From: CAYMRL01 sp964398985
GTDB lineage: Bacteria > Deinococcota > Deinococci > Deinococcales > Trueperaceae
Length of the DNA stretch: 64,000 nucleotides
Direction of reading: 5' to 3'
NCBI GenBank assembly: GCA_964398985.1
Contig: CAYNOS010000004.1
Span: forward strand, 1-64,000
In this document: positions 25,320-33,796 of the stretch, one piece after another
Layout of the letters: each line of letters begins with the position of its first letter
Numbering within the stretch: the first letter of the stretch is position 1
Made by a program: the position numbers and the translations under genes
Notes under the pieces: generated by a model
Seen by the model: the letters and a program-made list of their open reading frames with translations, nothing else
Database searches by the model: none
What the model was told of the DNA's origin: nothing

Positions 25320-25345
25320 GAGGGGCGCGGCTGACCGCGCCCCTC
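25320..25345 (-). terminator. Intergenic hairpin ahead of the 877-residue secreted protein gene
   Basis: GAGGGGCGCGG and its exact complement flank a four-base loop (11-bp stem) between the stop at 25365 and the ATG at 25311. It may act as an attenuator or mRNA-stability element and argues for the later start codon. Confidence 0.5.
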
Positions 25346-25364
25346 GACGAACTGCTGAAGTTCA

Positions 25365-26699
25365 TCAGTCCAGCGCCACCGAGGCCAGTTCCGCCTGACG
25401 GTCACGCGCGAAGCGGATCGCCGCGTCGGCGTCGGCGGCGGCGAACGCGCTGTAAGTGGCCCTGAAGGTCATCGTCTCGCCCGGCAGGTAGTGGTTGGCC
25501 TCGCTGGGCGTGATGTCAGCCGTGGCCTCGTAGGTGCCGAACTCGTCGGCCGTCCACTTGAACACGCCGGTCCTGAACTCCTGGGACTCGAACACCCAGG
25601 TGCTGCCGGAGAGCCACTCGTCGTAGTCCTCGATGATCGGTGGCGTCTGGTGGGCGAGTTCCGCCACGCCGATGCCGAGGCTCGGGCTGTAGCCGGCGCG
25701 CCACGGCTCGGCCGAGGCGAAGATGTAGGTGGCTCCCCAGTAGAGCGGGCTGAGGTTGTCGTCGGCGCGGAAAGCAAGGTAAGGCTGGCCGTCGACGGTG
25801 GTGGTGGCGCCGCGCTCCTCGAAGTAAGCAACGGGCTCGATGCCGAGTTGGTCGGCCCACAGCAGGCGGCGGAACACCGGCATCAGGTGCAGTGCCTCGA
25901 GGTCGGCCTGGCTCATGACGGCGGTGGCCATGCTCTGCAGCTTCATCATGTCGCTGTAGCCGCCGAACCTGACGCCGTTGATGATCTCGACGTCGCCGCT
26001 GGCGTACACGTGCGTGATGAGGCGCTGTTGCAGACCGACGAACCGGTCGCTGGCGTACTCGGCGACGATCGTCACGCGTGCGGGACCTGCGTCGAGCACG
26101 GTAGTGCCGACGTGGCGCATGCCGCCCGCTTCGAGGTTGGTGTACTCCTCGTGCGGTCCCAGCTGCTCGTTAGCCCAATAGGTGCTCTCGGGGAAGCCGC
26201 TGAAGCGCAGGATGCCGATCTCGTTGGCCAACAGCTCCTGAGTGCCGCCGAAGCCGACGATGCGCGACAGGCCGTGCGCCGGTACCTCGACGCTGAAGCC
26301 TTCGCTGGCGAGGCTGGTGATGACCACAGGGTCCTCACCGCTGACCGTGAAGCCGGACGGGTAGTTGGCTCCCTGTCCGGGAGCGTCCTGGATCTCTATG
26401 ACAGCGGGGCCGGTGGCGAGGAACCCTACCCAGTCGCCGGCCGAGATGCGGCCGTTGAGGTCGACGTCGTCGATCTGGTACGGCACCTCGACCCCGTCGA
26501 CCGTGACCTTGAGGCTGCTCCAGTCCATCGGGAACTCGGCGCCGATGGCGTCACGCAGCGTCAGCAGGTCGATCGAGACCGGCACCGGCCGGCCCGTCAA
26601 CGCCTCGAAGTCGACGTTGACGCTGCGCGTCTCGGCCACCGCCAGCGAGAGCGTGGCCGCCAACATGGTGAGTGTCACAAGCTTGTAGATCCTCTGCAT
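25365..26699 (-). CDS. Secreted protein of unknown function in sugar-importer operon
   Basis: A 444-residue exported protein. The ATG at 26699 has GGGAGA six bases upstream, and the N-terminus (KLVTLTMLAATLSLAVAET) is a signal peptide. The body is beta-strand rich: VNVDFEALTGRPVPVSIDLLTLRD, VEVPYQIDDVDLNGRISAGDWVGFLAT (a possible calcium or sugar-binding turn), and later FGGYSDMMKLQSMATAVM and PLYWGATYIFASAEPWRAGYSPSLGIGV. I do not recognise a family; the aromatic-rich second half resembles sugar-active beta-sandwich or DUF4861-like proteins but this is weak. It lies between the binding-protein gene and the 877-residue secreted protein gene on the same strand, 18 bases from the former. Confidence 0.75.
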   Translation of the reverse strand: MQRIYKLVTLTMLAATLSLAVAETRSVNVDFEALTGRPVPVSIDLLTLRDAIGAEFPMDWSSLKVTVDGVEVPYQIDDVDLNGRISAGDWVGFLATGPAVIEIQDAPGQGANYPSGFTVSGEDPVVITSLASEGFSVEVPAHGLSRIVGFGGTQELLANEIGILRFSGFPESTYWANEQLGPHEEYTNLEAGGMRHVGTTVLDAGPARVTIVAEYASDRFVGLQQRLITHVYASGDVEIINGVRFGGYSDMMKLQSMATAVMSQADLEALHLMPVFRRLLWADQLGIEPVAYFEERGATTTVDGQPYLAFRADDNLSPLYWGATYIFASAEPWRAGYSPSLGIGVAELAHQTPPIIEDYDEWLSGSTWVFESQEFRTGVFKWTADEFGTYEATADITPSEANHYLPGETMTFRATYSAFAAADADAAIRFARDRQAELASVALD

Positions 26700-26717
26700 A
26701 AGTTCTCCCATCGTGAT

Positions 26718-28013
26718 TCAGTAGAAGCCCGAGACGATGTCGCGGGCCCTTTGGGCCGCACGCCTCAAGCCGTCTTCCGGGGTCCTGGCTCCTTGCACCA
26801 CTGCCGCCTCGTACTCGCGGCTGATGGCGCTGAAGATCTCGATCAGGTACGGAGTGTCGTCGACACCGCGGGTGCGGGCGCTCTGCTCCAGGAACGGCGG
26901 CAAGTTGGGCTTGTCGGCCAGCACCTCGGCGAACAGCGGATCCTCCTCCATCCCCAGCCGGTACGGGATCTGCCCGGTCAGCTGCATGAACAAGGCGTCG
27001 TTCTCCGGCGTGAGGATGTACTGGATGAAGCGCCACGCAGCCTCGACCTCGCGGCTGTTGGTGAAGATCGCGATGTTCTTCGGGTCGCCGTAGGTGAACA
27101 CCGGCTGACCCGCCAGACGATCCGGCACGGGCGGGGGTATCAGCGCGAAGTTGAAGCCTTCGGGCGCGTTGTTCTCGTAGAACGGCATCGTGAACGGCCC
27201 GGCCTGCTCGACGAGCACCTGACCCTGGAAGAAGCGGTTCTGAGCCGACTGCCCCTTGGGCGCGAACCCTCGCGAGAAGACCGCTCCGAGGAACTCGAAG
27301 ACCTCGCGTCCGGCCTCGTTGTCGAAGATCACGTTGCCGGCGTCGTCGAGCAGCGTCTGGCCCTGGGAGGCCGCGATGTAGAGGGTGTAGAAGTCGAAGA
27401 ACCGCTGCCACCAGGTGACGTCGACCGTCGGAGCGTAGAGGTACTTCTCGCCGCCCCAATGCTCGTTCACGGTCTCGGCCGCGGCCAGGAACCCTGAATA
27501 GGTCGCGAGCTGCTCCGGCTCGATGCCGGCCTCGGCCAGTAGGTCGACGTTGTAGGCGAACATCACGGGGTTGGACTTCCAGGGGATCTGATAGACGTGG
27601 CCGCTGGGGTGGGTGTAGAGCTCGATCACTGCCTCTCCCGAGCGCTCCAGCATGAAGTCGAGGAACCCCGGCAGGCTGTCGTGCTCGTAGAGGCCACCCG
27701 CCTCCACGTACTGGCTGATCGCTCCCGGGTAGATGTTGGCCGCCACGTCGGGCGTCGTGCGGGCGGCGATGGCCGCCAACAGGACCTCCTCGGTCGAGCG
27801 GCTGGCCGGCAGCGGCTGCATGCGCACCTGCAGATCGGGGTTGGCTGCGTTCCAGGCGGTGACGATCTGGCTCGCGAACGCGATCTCCTCGGGGTTCGAG
27901 GACGGCCAGAAGGTGATCGTCGTCTGGGCCGTGCCGAGAGTTGCCAGGGCCGCGAGCACGCTCAACAGCAGAGGTCGCCGCCATCGCCTCACCACCGTGG
28001 GTCTTTTCGCCAT
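26718..28013 (-). CDS. Sugar ABC transporter substrate-binding protein (family 1)
   Basis: A 431-residue family-1 extracellular binding protein. The signal peptide is PLLLSVLAALATLGTAQ, and the mature part has TITFWPSSNPEEIAFASQIVTAWNAANPDLQV, VYQIPWKSNPVMFAYNVDLLAEAGI and NIAIFTNSREVEAAWRFIQYILTPE, typical of MalE/UgpB-type proteins that bind oligosaccharides. The ATG at 28013 fits the signal peptide. It is unusual in following rather than preceding the permease genes. No ATP-binding protein is encoded nearby, so a shared MsmK-type ATPase elsewhere is probably used. Confidence 0.93.
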   Translation of the reverse strand: MAKRPTVVRRWRRPLLLSVLAALATLGTAQTTITFWPSSNPEEIAFASQIVTAWNAANPDLQVRMQPLPASRSTEEVLLAAIAARTTPDVAANIYPGAISQYVEAGGLYEHDSLPGFLDFMLERSGEAVIELYTHPSGHVYQIPWKSNPVMFAYNVDLLAEAGIEPEQLATYSGFLAAAETVNEHWGGEKYLYAPTVDVTWWQRFFDFYTLYIAASQGQTLLDDAGNVIFDNEAGREVFEFLGAVFSRGFAPKGQSAQNRFFQGQVLVEQAGPFTMPFYENNAPEGFNFALIPPPVPDRLAGQPVFTYGDPKNIAIFTNSREVEAAWRFIQYILTPENDALFMQLTGQIPYRLGMEEDPLFAEVLADKPNLPPFLEQSARTRGVDDTPYLIEIFSAISREYEAAVVQGARTPEDGLRRAAQRARDIVSGFY

Positions 28014-28030
28014 GCTTGCCTCCGTTCTCC

Positions 28031-28048
28031 TCGGACGCCTGCGTCCGA
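28031..28048 (-). repeat. Short hairpin upstream of the sugar-binding-protein gene
   Basis: TCGGACGC and its exact complement are separated by two bases, between the permease stop and the binding-protein start. It could stabilise the downstream message 5' end. Confidence 0.4.
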
Positions 28049-28066
28049 TCGGGCCCCTGTCTCTGC

Positions 28067-28921
28067 TCATCCCTTGACGCCCGTCCCCGCGATGCCTTGC
28101 AGGTAGTAGCGCTGGAACAGCAGGTAGATGATCACCATCGGGAGCACCGCGATGAGGCTCGATGCCATGACGGCACCGGCCTGGCCGCCGGCCTGGCCTC
28201 CGATCCCGTAGAGCGTGACCATCTGCGTGAGGGTCTGGAAGTTGATGTCGCGGTTGACCAGCGACGGCCACAGGAAGTCGTTCCAACCGCCCATGAAGGT
28301 GAAGATCCCGACGGTGATCAGCACCGGCGCCGACAGCGGCCAGATGACCCTGAACAGGATCGTCAGCTCGCTGGCGCCGTCGACACGCGCGGCGTCGATC
28401 AGCTCCTGCGGGATCGTGCGGAAGTGCTGCCGGAACATGAAGATGCCGAAGGCGCTGATCATGCCTGGCACGATCAAGCCTTGGTAGGAGTCGGTCCAGC
28501 CGAAACCGACCACCAGCACGTAGAGCGGTATCAGCAGCAGCTGACCGGGAATCATCATCGTCAGCAGGATCACGTTGAAGACGAACTCGCGGCCGAAGAA
28601 CTTGAGCCGAGACAACGCGTAGCCGACGATCGAGGAGAAGACCAGCACGCTGGCCGTCTGCAGCAAGTAGACGAGCGCAGAGTTGAACAGCGCGCGCCAG
28701 ATGGGTATCTGCGTGAACACCGCCCGGAAGTGGTCCAAGGTTGGCTCGCGCGGGATCAGGTTCGTGTCGAAGAGCTCGCGCGGACCCTTGAAGCTCGTCG
28801 AGACCATGTACATGAACGGCAGCAAGAAGGTGAGCGCGCCGGCGGTGAGCAGCAGGTAGAACAGCGCCTGCCGCGCCCTCGCGCTCCAACCCTCGCTGCG
28901 AACACCGACCACTCTGAGCAT
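28067..28921 (-). CDS. Sugar ABC transporter permease (MalG type)
   Basis: A 284-residue inner-membrane protein with six hydrophobic segments and the ATPase-docking loop QELIDAARVDGASELTILFRVIWPLSAPVL (EAA motif with G-x-x-x-x-x-x-x-P). The N-terminus FLLPFMYMVSTSFKGPRELF and FLWPSLVNRDINFQTLTQMV are typical of carbohydrate-uptake MalG/UgpE permeases. The start overlaps the stop of the partner permease by one base. It forms a heterodimer with that protein. Confidence 0.93.
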   Translation of the reverse strand: MLRVVGVRSEGWSARARQALFYLLLTAGALTFLLPFMYMVSTSFKGPRELFDTNLIPREPTLDHFRAVFTQIPIWRALFNSALVYLLQTASVLVFSSIVGYALSRLKFFGREFVFNVILLTMMIPGQLLLIPLYVLVVGFGWTDSYQGLIVPGMISAFGIFMFRQHFRTIPQELIDAARVDGASELTILFRVIWPLSAPVLITVGIFTFMGGWNDFLWPSLVNRDINFQTLTQMVTLYGIGGQAGGQAGAVMASSLIAVLPMVIIYLLFQRYYLQGIAGTGVKG

Positions 28922-29841
28922 CAGTACCCGACCTCGCGTTCGAGGAACCGCCGCTGGATGACGGTGACGAGGAAGATCATCAGGGCGAGGACGACGCCGA
29001 TGGTCGCCGCGTAGCCCATGCGCAGGAACTGGAAGGCCTGCTGGTAGAGGTAGAGGACCAAGCTCAAGGTGGCGTCAAGCGGCCCGCCGCCGGTCATTAC
29101 GAACGGCTCGACGAACAGCGAGAAGCCCCCGATCGTCGACAGGACGACGACCAGGATGAACGCCGGGTTGAGCATCGGGAAGGTTATGTAGCGGAAGCGC
29201 TGCCAGGCGTTGGCGCCGTTGAGATAGGACTCCTCGTAGAGCTGAGCGGGGATCGCCTGCAGGGCAGCCAGGAAGATCATCAAGTAGTAGCCGACGTTCT
29301 TCCAGGTCGCCATCACCGCGATGCTGGTCATCGCCAGCTTCGGATCGGACAGCCATCCGAACGGCCCCAGGCCGACGTTGCCGAGCAGTTGGTTGAGCAT
29401 CCCGTCGTCGGCGTAGAGGCGCAGCCAGATCAGGCTGACGATCGCGCCCGACGTCACGTAGGGCAGGAAGTAGGCGGTGCGGAACAGCCCGCGGCCGCGG
29501 ATGGATTGGTTCAGCACCACCGACAGCACGAGCGCGATGACTATCTGCAGCGGGATGTGAACCGCCAGGAACACGGCGGTGTTGCCTAGCGCCTTCCAGA
29601 ACAGCGGGTCGCTGAACAAGATCTCGTAGTTGCGGGCCCCGACGAACGGCTTGTTCGGGCTGACGATGTTCCAGTTGTGAACCGTCAGATAGAACGCGAA
29701 GCCGAGCGGGTACGCGATGAACACCGCGAAGAAGATCACGTAGGGCAAGGTGAAGAGGTAGCCCATCGGGTTGGAGCGGCGGATGTCCGTCAGGGTCCTC
29801 TCCAGCCAGCCACGCCGCGGCGCGCTCTGCAGCTCGACCAT
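28921..29841 (-). CDS. Sugar ABC transporter permease (MalF type)
   Basis: A 306-residue permease with the EAA loop IPAQLYEESYLNGANAWQRFRYITFPMLNPAF and N-terminal YLFTLPYVIFFAVFIAYPLGFAFYLTVHNW, typical of MalF/UgpA-type carbohydrate transporters. Six transmembrane segments are visible. The ATG overlaps the last base of the LacI regulator stop region, so regulator and permeases are one transcript. Partner of the MalG-type permease directly downstream. Confidence 0.93.
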   Translation of the reverse strand: MVELQSAPRRGWLERTLTDIRRSNPMGYLFTLPYVIFFAVFIAYPLGFAFYLTVHNWNIVSPNKPFVGARNYEILFSDPLFWKALGNTAVFLAVHIPLQIVIALVLSVVLNQSIRGRGLFRTAYFLPYVTSGAIVSLIWLRLYADDGMLNQLLGNVGLGPFGWLSDPKLAMTSIAVMATWKNVGYYLMIFLAALQAIPAQLYEESYLNGANAWQRFRYITFPMLNPAFILVVVLSTIGGFSLFVEPFVMTGGGPLDATLSLVLYLYQQAFQFLRMGYAATIGVVLALMIFLVTVIQRRFLEREVGY

Positions 29842-30893
29842 CAGGTCTCCCTGACCGCGGGCGGTGGCGCCCCGGCTGCAGCCGCCGTGGTCGCTCGCGC
29901 GACGAGCTCGACGGCCAACGTGGTGAGCGCGGGCACCGTCTTGCCGGCCAGCCGCTCGAGGAGCAGCCTGGCGCCGGTCCTACCGAGGCCGATCTTGTCG
30001 ACCCTGACCGTCGTCAGCGGCGGATTGAAGTGCGCAGCCAAATGGATGTCGTCGACTCCCATCACCGACACGTCTTCGGGCAGGCGCAGGCCTCTGGCCA
30101 GCAACGCCCTGGCGGCGCTCATCGCTGCCGGGTCATTGGCGGCGAAGACCGCGTCGGGCACCGCCTGGCGCCTCTCGATGATCTCCAGCATCGCGTGGTA
30201 ACCGCCGTCCCAGGCGTCGCCGCCGGCCGCCACCGAGCCCTCGTCCAGGCGGTAGCCGGCGGCCGCCAGGCCGTCGCGGAAGCCGTCGAGTCGCTCCTTG
30301 AAGTTCGGGTTCTCGAGGTTCTCGGCGACGAACGCGAAGCTCTCGGCGCCGCCCGCCACCAGGTGCGCGGCCGCCTGCCAGCCGGCGGAACGGTGGTCGC
30401 TGACGACCGATGGGATGCCGTCGAAGGCGTGGTCGACCAGGACCATGGGCACCCGGCGCTCGCGCAGCCGTCCCAGCACCTCGCCTTGCACGTCGCAGCC
30501 GACCACCAGGAGGCCGTCGACCCGGCCCTCTTGCGCCAGCGCCAGCAGCTCCTCGCGGCGCTTCAAGCTGCTGAGCAGCAGGTGCTTGTCCGAGGCTTCG
30601 AGCACCTCCTCGATGCCGCCGATGACCTCCGTGTAGAACGGGTTGAGGATCACGGGGGCATGCCTCGACATGATGGCCACGCCGATGTTGTCGGTGGTCC
30701 CGCGCTTCAGCCCGCGTGCCAGCGACGAGCGCCGGAAGCCGAGGGCCTCGCAGGCCTCGAGCACGCGCAGACGGGTGGCCTCGGCGACCTCTTGATCGCC
30801 GTTGAGGGCGCGCGAGACGGTGGCTACCCCGACGCCGGCAAGCGCCGCCACGTCGCGGATCGTCACCTTGGTTGGCACGCCGTGCTCGCGCAT
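29841..30893 (-). CDS. LacI-family transcriptional regulator of the sugar operon
   Basis: A 350-residue regulator, starting at ATG 30893 (MREHGVPTKVTIRD). The LacI headpiece is TIRDVAALAGVGVATVSRALNGDQEVAEATRLRVLEACEALGFRRSSLARGL, and the effector domain follows the periplasmic-binding fold (VDGLLVVGCDV, DAVFAANDPAAMSAARALLARG, VMGVDDIHLAAHFNPPLTTVRVD). It leads the operon with the two sugar permeases, binding protein, two secreted proteins and GH130. Two GGAACCGTTTCC/GGTAACGTTTCC sites upstream are probable operators 56 bases apart, allowing looping or cooperative autorepression relieved by the imported sugar. Confidence 0.93.
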   Translation of the reverse strand: MREHGVPTKVTIRDVAALAGVGVATVSRALNGDQEVAEATRLRVLEACEALGFRRSSLARGLKRGTTDNIGVAIMSRHAPVILNPFYTEVIGGIEEVLEASDKHLLLSSLKRREELLALAQEGRVDGLLVVGCDVQGEVLGRLRERRVPMVLVDHAFDGIPSVVSDHRSAGWQAAAHLVAGGAESFAFVAENLENPNFKERLDGFRDGLAAAGYRLDEGSVAAGGDAWDGGYHAMLEIIERRQAVPDAVFAANDPAAMSAARALLARGLRLPEDVSVMGVDDIHLAAHFNPPLTTVRVDKIGLGRTGARLLLERLAGKTVPALTTLAVELVARATTAAAAGAPPPAVRET

Positions 30894-30934
30894 CGCGCTC
30901 CCGAGGTCCCGCACCGGAATCCACCAGCGATTTT

Positions 30935-30946
30935 GGAACCGTTTCC
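30935..30946. promoter_or_regulatory. LacI-type operator 1
   Basis: GGAACCGTTTCC is a near-perfect dyad with the central CG of LacI-family sites, 42 bases upstream of the regulator start. Confidence 0.7.
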
Positions 30947-30990
30947 GGGCCTCGCAAGGCCCACCCAAGGCACGGCTACGCTCGGGTTCC

Positions 30991-31002
30991 GGTAACGTTT
31001 CC
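30991..31002. promoter_or_regulatory. LacI-type operator 2
   Basis: GGTAACGTTTCC matches operator 1 at ten of twelve positions and lies 56 bases from it centre to centre, in the space shared with azlC. Confidence 0.6.
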
Positions 31003-31110
31003 GGTAGTCTAGCACGAGGTCACGAGTCGCGCGTGTGGGCGGCTGGCGGCGGGCCACGGCACGCCCTTCGGGCTTCCGAAGCCGGGCTCGTTACGGGTAC
31101 GCTCGGGCGC

Positions 31111-31821
31111 GTGACTTCCGCCCGACGCGCCTCCCTGGAGGGCCTGCGAGACGTGCTACCGCTGCTCCTTGGAGCCGCCCCCTTCGGCATGATCACCGGC
31201 GTCAGCGCCGTCGGGGCGGGTATGCATCCCCTCGACATCATCCTGATGTCGGCACTGGTGTTCGCGGGCGCGTCGCAGTTGGCGGCGATCTCGCTGATGG
31301 CCTCGGGCGCCGCCACCTGGGCGATCCTGCTGACCGTCGCGATGGTGAACCTCAGGCATGTGATGTACAGCCTGGCGCTGGCGCCGTGGCTGCAGCGCTA
31401 CGGCTTCCTCAGCCGGCTCCTCGTCTCCTTCCTGATGGTCGACCACTCGTTCGCGATCACGATCCTGCGCTACCCGCGCGAGGGCGAGGACTTCCCACGC
31501 CTGGCGTACGCGCTCGGTATCGGAGTGCCCGTGTGGATCGTGTGGCTGGCGGCCACCGCCATAGGAGCCGTCCTGGGCGCCCAGCTGCCGGCCGCATGGC
31601 AACTCGACTTCGCGGTGCCGCTGCTGTTCCTGGCGCTGCTGGTGCCGGCCGTAACCACCCGCCCCGTGCTCGCCACGGCGGTGGTGGCGGGCGCCCTGGC
31701 CCTGGCCTTGAGGCCGCTCCCGTACAACCTCGGGCTGGTCGTCGCCTCGCTCGCGGGAATCGCTGCGGGCACGCTCGCCGAGAAGCTGCTCGCAGGCCGG
31801 GCGCCGGCGGCCAGCGCGTGA
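31111..31821 (+). CDS. azlC: AzlC-family branched-chain amino acid exporter subunit
   Basis: A 236-residue membrane protein starting at GTG 31111; a TACGCT box seven bases upstream suggests possible leaderless initiation. AzlC hallmarks are LPLLLGAAPFGMITGVSAVG, ALVFAGASQLAAISLM, TVAMVNLRHVMYSLALAPWLQ and LLVSFLMVDHSFAIT. With AzlD it forms an exporter, for example of 4-azaleucine or branched-chain amino acids. It is divergent from the LacI regulator and overlaps azlD by GTGA. Confidence 0.92.
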   Translation: MTSARRASLEGLRDVLPLLLGAAPFGMITGVSAVGAGMHPLDIILMSALVFAGASQLAAISLMASGAATWAILLTVAMVNLRHVMYSLALAPWLQRYGFLSRLLVSFLMVDHSFAITILRYPREGEDFPRLAYALGIGVPVWIVWLAATAIGAVLGAQLPAAWQLDFAVPLLFLALLVPAVTTRPVLATAVVAGALALALRPLPYNLGLVVASLAGIAAGTLAEKLLAGRAPAASA

Positions 31822-32147
31822 GCCTCAGCCGTCCCGAGGTGTGGCTGATCATCGTCCTGGCGGCGCTGATCACGCTGGCCGAAAGGGGCGTGTTCCTGCT
31901 CTCGCGCACTTCGGCGCCGCTGCCTCCTGTCATCAAGCGCGCCCTGCGTTTCGTTCCCGCCGCGGTCTTCGCGGCCATCGCGGTGCCCGCTTTGGCGCAA
32001 CCGAGCGGCACCGCCCTGGGGCCCATCGACGTCCGCTTGTTGGCCGGGATCATCGGGGCAGCGGTCGCGTGGAAGACGCGCAACCTGACGGTGACCTTCC
32101 TGGTCGGGATGGCCGCGCTGTGGTCGCTGAGTTGGCTTCTCAGGTAG
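31818..32147 (+). CDS. azlD: AzlD-family membrane protein
   Basis: A 109-residue protein of four hydrophobic segments (VWLIIVLAALITLAERGVFL, ALRFVPAAVFAAIAVPALA, LLAGIIGAAVAWKTRNLTVTFLVGMAALWSL), the usual small partner of AzlC. The LRFVPAAVFAAIAVP block is characteristic. The GTG start lies within the azlC stop, so the subunits are made together. Confidence 0.92.
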   Translation: MSLSRPEVWLIIVLAALITLAERGVFLLSRTSAPLPPVIKRALRFVPAAVFAAIAVPALAQPSGTALGPIDVRLLAGIIGAAVAWKTRNLTVTFLVGMAALWSLSWLLR

Positions 32148-32210
32148 GCGATACGCACGTGGTGCACTGCTAGAATCAGCGCGGGGAAAAACCCGGAAGA
32201 AGGTCGATCC

Positions 32211-33776
32211 ATGAACAAGAACCGTTCGCTCAGGCTGCTACTCGCCGCGCTTGCCGCGTTGGCTTTCTTGACGCCTGCCACCGCGCAAGAGACGCCCGTT
32301 GCTGGTGGCACCGCCATCATCGTCCTCGGCTCCGACCCTGAGCACCTGAACCCCGGCATCAGCACCGGCTACCCGGTGGCCGCCGTCGGTGCCAGCGTCT
32401 ACAGCGGTCTGATCCGCATCCTCGACGACGGCAGCCGCGAAGGCGACCTGGCGGAGTCGTGGTCGGTCTCCAACGACGGGCTCGTCTACACGTTCAAGCT
32501 GCGCCCGGCGACTTTCCACGACGGCACCCCCGTCACCAGCGCCGACGTGGTGTACAGCATGCTCGAGGTCCTCGCGCCCAATCACGGACGCTTCATCACC
32601 GCCTACTCGAAGATGGCTTCGATCGAGGCCCCTGATGCCGAGACCGTCGTCATCACGCTGAGCGAACCGTACGCTCCGCTGCTCGGCCTGCTCAGCGTGT
32701 TCGACGCCCCGGTGCTCCCGAAGCACATCTACGAAGGCACGGACCCCCTCACCAACCCGGCCAACAACGAGCCCATCGGCAGCGGCCCGTTCCGCTTCTC
32801 CCAGTGGGTCAGGGGCGAGCGCGTGGAGATCGTGCGCTACGATGACTACTTCATTCAGGACGAGAAGGCTCTGCTCGACCGCGTCATCTTCCGCGTGATC
32901 CCGCAGGACGTGGGCCGCAGCATCGCCCTCGAGACCGGCGAGGCCGACCTGGTGTTCGGCTTCTACCTGGCGCCGGCAGACCTGCCGCGGCTCGACGCCA
33001 ACCCGAACATCCAGACCTGGCGCGGGATCACCATCCCGGCCCTCTACTTCGCCTTCGTCAACAACAAGACGCCCGGCCTGGATGACGTCCGCGTGCGCCA
33101 GGCCCTGATGCACGCCATCGACCGCGAGCAGATCACCGAGCAGGCTCAGGGCGGTCTCGGCCTCGCCGCCCCCGGTCCCTTCGGCTCCGGCTTCCCGTAC
33201 GCCTACGACGAGGCCTACGACTACCGGACGCTCTACCCGTACGACGTCGAGCGCGCACGCGCACTGCTCGCCGAGGCTGGCGTCGGCGACCTGCGCCTGC
33301 GCTTCGTCTACGACAGCGCCAGAGGCAACTTCGCGGCGGCCGGCGAGATCATGCGCGACCAGCTCCGTGCGGTCGGCATCACGCTCGAGCTGCAGCCGGT
33401 GGAGCGCGCCGTGATGGTCGAGCGCGTCTACAGCGGCGATTACGACATCACCATGCAGTCGTTCACGTCGTCCGGCGACCCGGTCATCGGCTACCACCGC
33501 ATCTACCTCAGCCAGCCTCCCGGCACGCCGTTCGTCAATGCCACGGGCTACTCGAACGCCGAGGTCGACAGGCTGCTGGCGGAAGCTGCCTCCCTGGCCG
33601 ACCTCGACGCCCGCAAGGTGGTCTACGACCAGGTCAACGCGATCCTGTCGGTCGACGTGCCGACGATGGTGATCTTCGAAGAACTCGGCACCGAGGCCGC
33701 AGCCGGCAACCTCCGCGGCATGCGCACGCTGCTCGACCAGCGCGACGGCCTCGAGTTCCTGTGGTTCGCTCCGTGA
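32211..33776 (+). CDS. Opp-type ABC transporter substrate-binding protein (family 5)
   Basis: A 521-residue family-5 binding protein with a Sec signal peptide (LLLAALAALAFLTPATAQE). It has the usual landmarks: LAESWSVSNDGLVYTFKLRPATFHDGTPVTSADVVYS, NEPIGSGPFRFSQWVRGERVEIVRYDDYF, VRQALMHAIDREQITEQ and FGSGFPYAYDEAYDY. Family-5 proteins bind peptides, oligosaccharides, nickel or other solutes. AAGAAGG precedes the ATG and a TAGAAT box is at 32171-32176. It starts an operon with two permeases and then nucleoside/adenine salvage enzymes, which hints at nucleosides as the cargo, but no ATPase gene is included. Confidence 0.92.
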   Translation: MNKNRSLRLLLAALAALAFLTPATAQETPVAGGTAIIVLGSDPEHLNPGISTGYPVAAVGASVYSGLIRILDDGSREGDLAESWSVSNDGLVYTFKLRPATFHDGTPVTSADVVYSMLEVLAPNHGRFITAYSKMASIEAPDAETVVITLSEPYAPLLGLLSVFDAPVLPKHIYEGTDPLTNPANNEPIGSGPFRFSQWVRGERVEIVRYDDYFIQDEKALLDRVIFRVIPQDVGRSIALETGEADLVFGFYLAPADLPRLDANPNIQTWRGITIPALYFAFVNNKTPGLDDVRVRQALMHAIDREQITEQAQGGLGLAAPGPFGSGFPYAYDEAYDYRTLYPYDVERARALLAEAGVGDLRLRFVYDSARGNFAAAGEIMRDQLRAVGITLELQPVERAVMVERVYSGDYDITMQSFTSSGDPVIGYHRIYLSQPPGTPFVNATGYSNAEVDRLLAEAASLADLDARKVVYDQVNAILSVDVPTMVIFEELGTEAAAGNLRGMRTLLDQRDGLEFLWFAP

Positions 33777-33796
33777 CGTCCTAGCTTCCGCTAACC

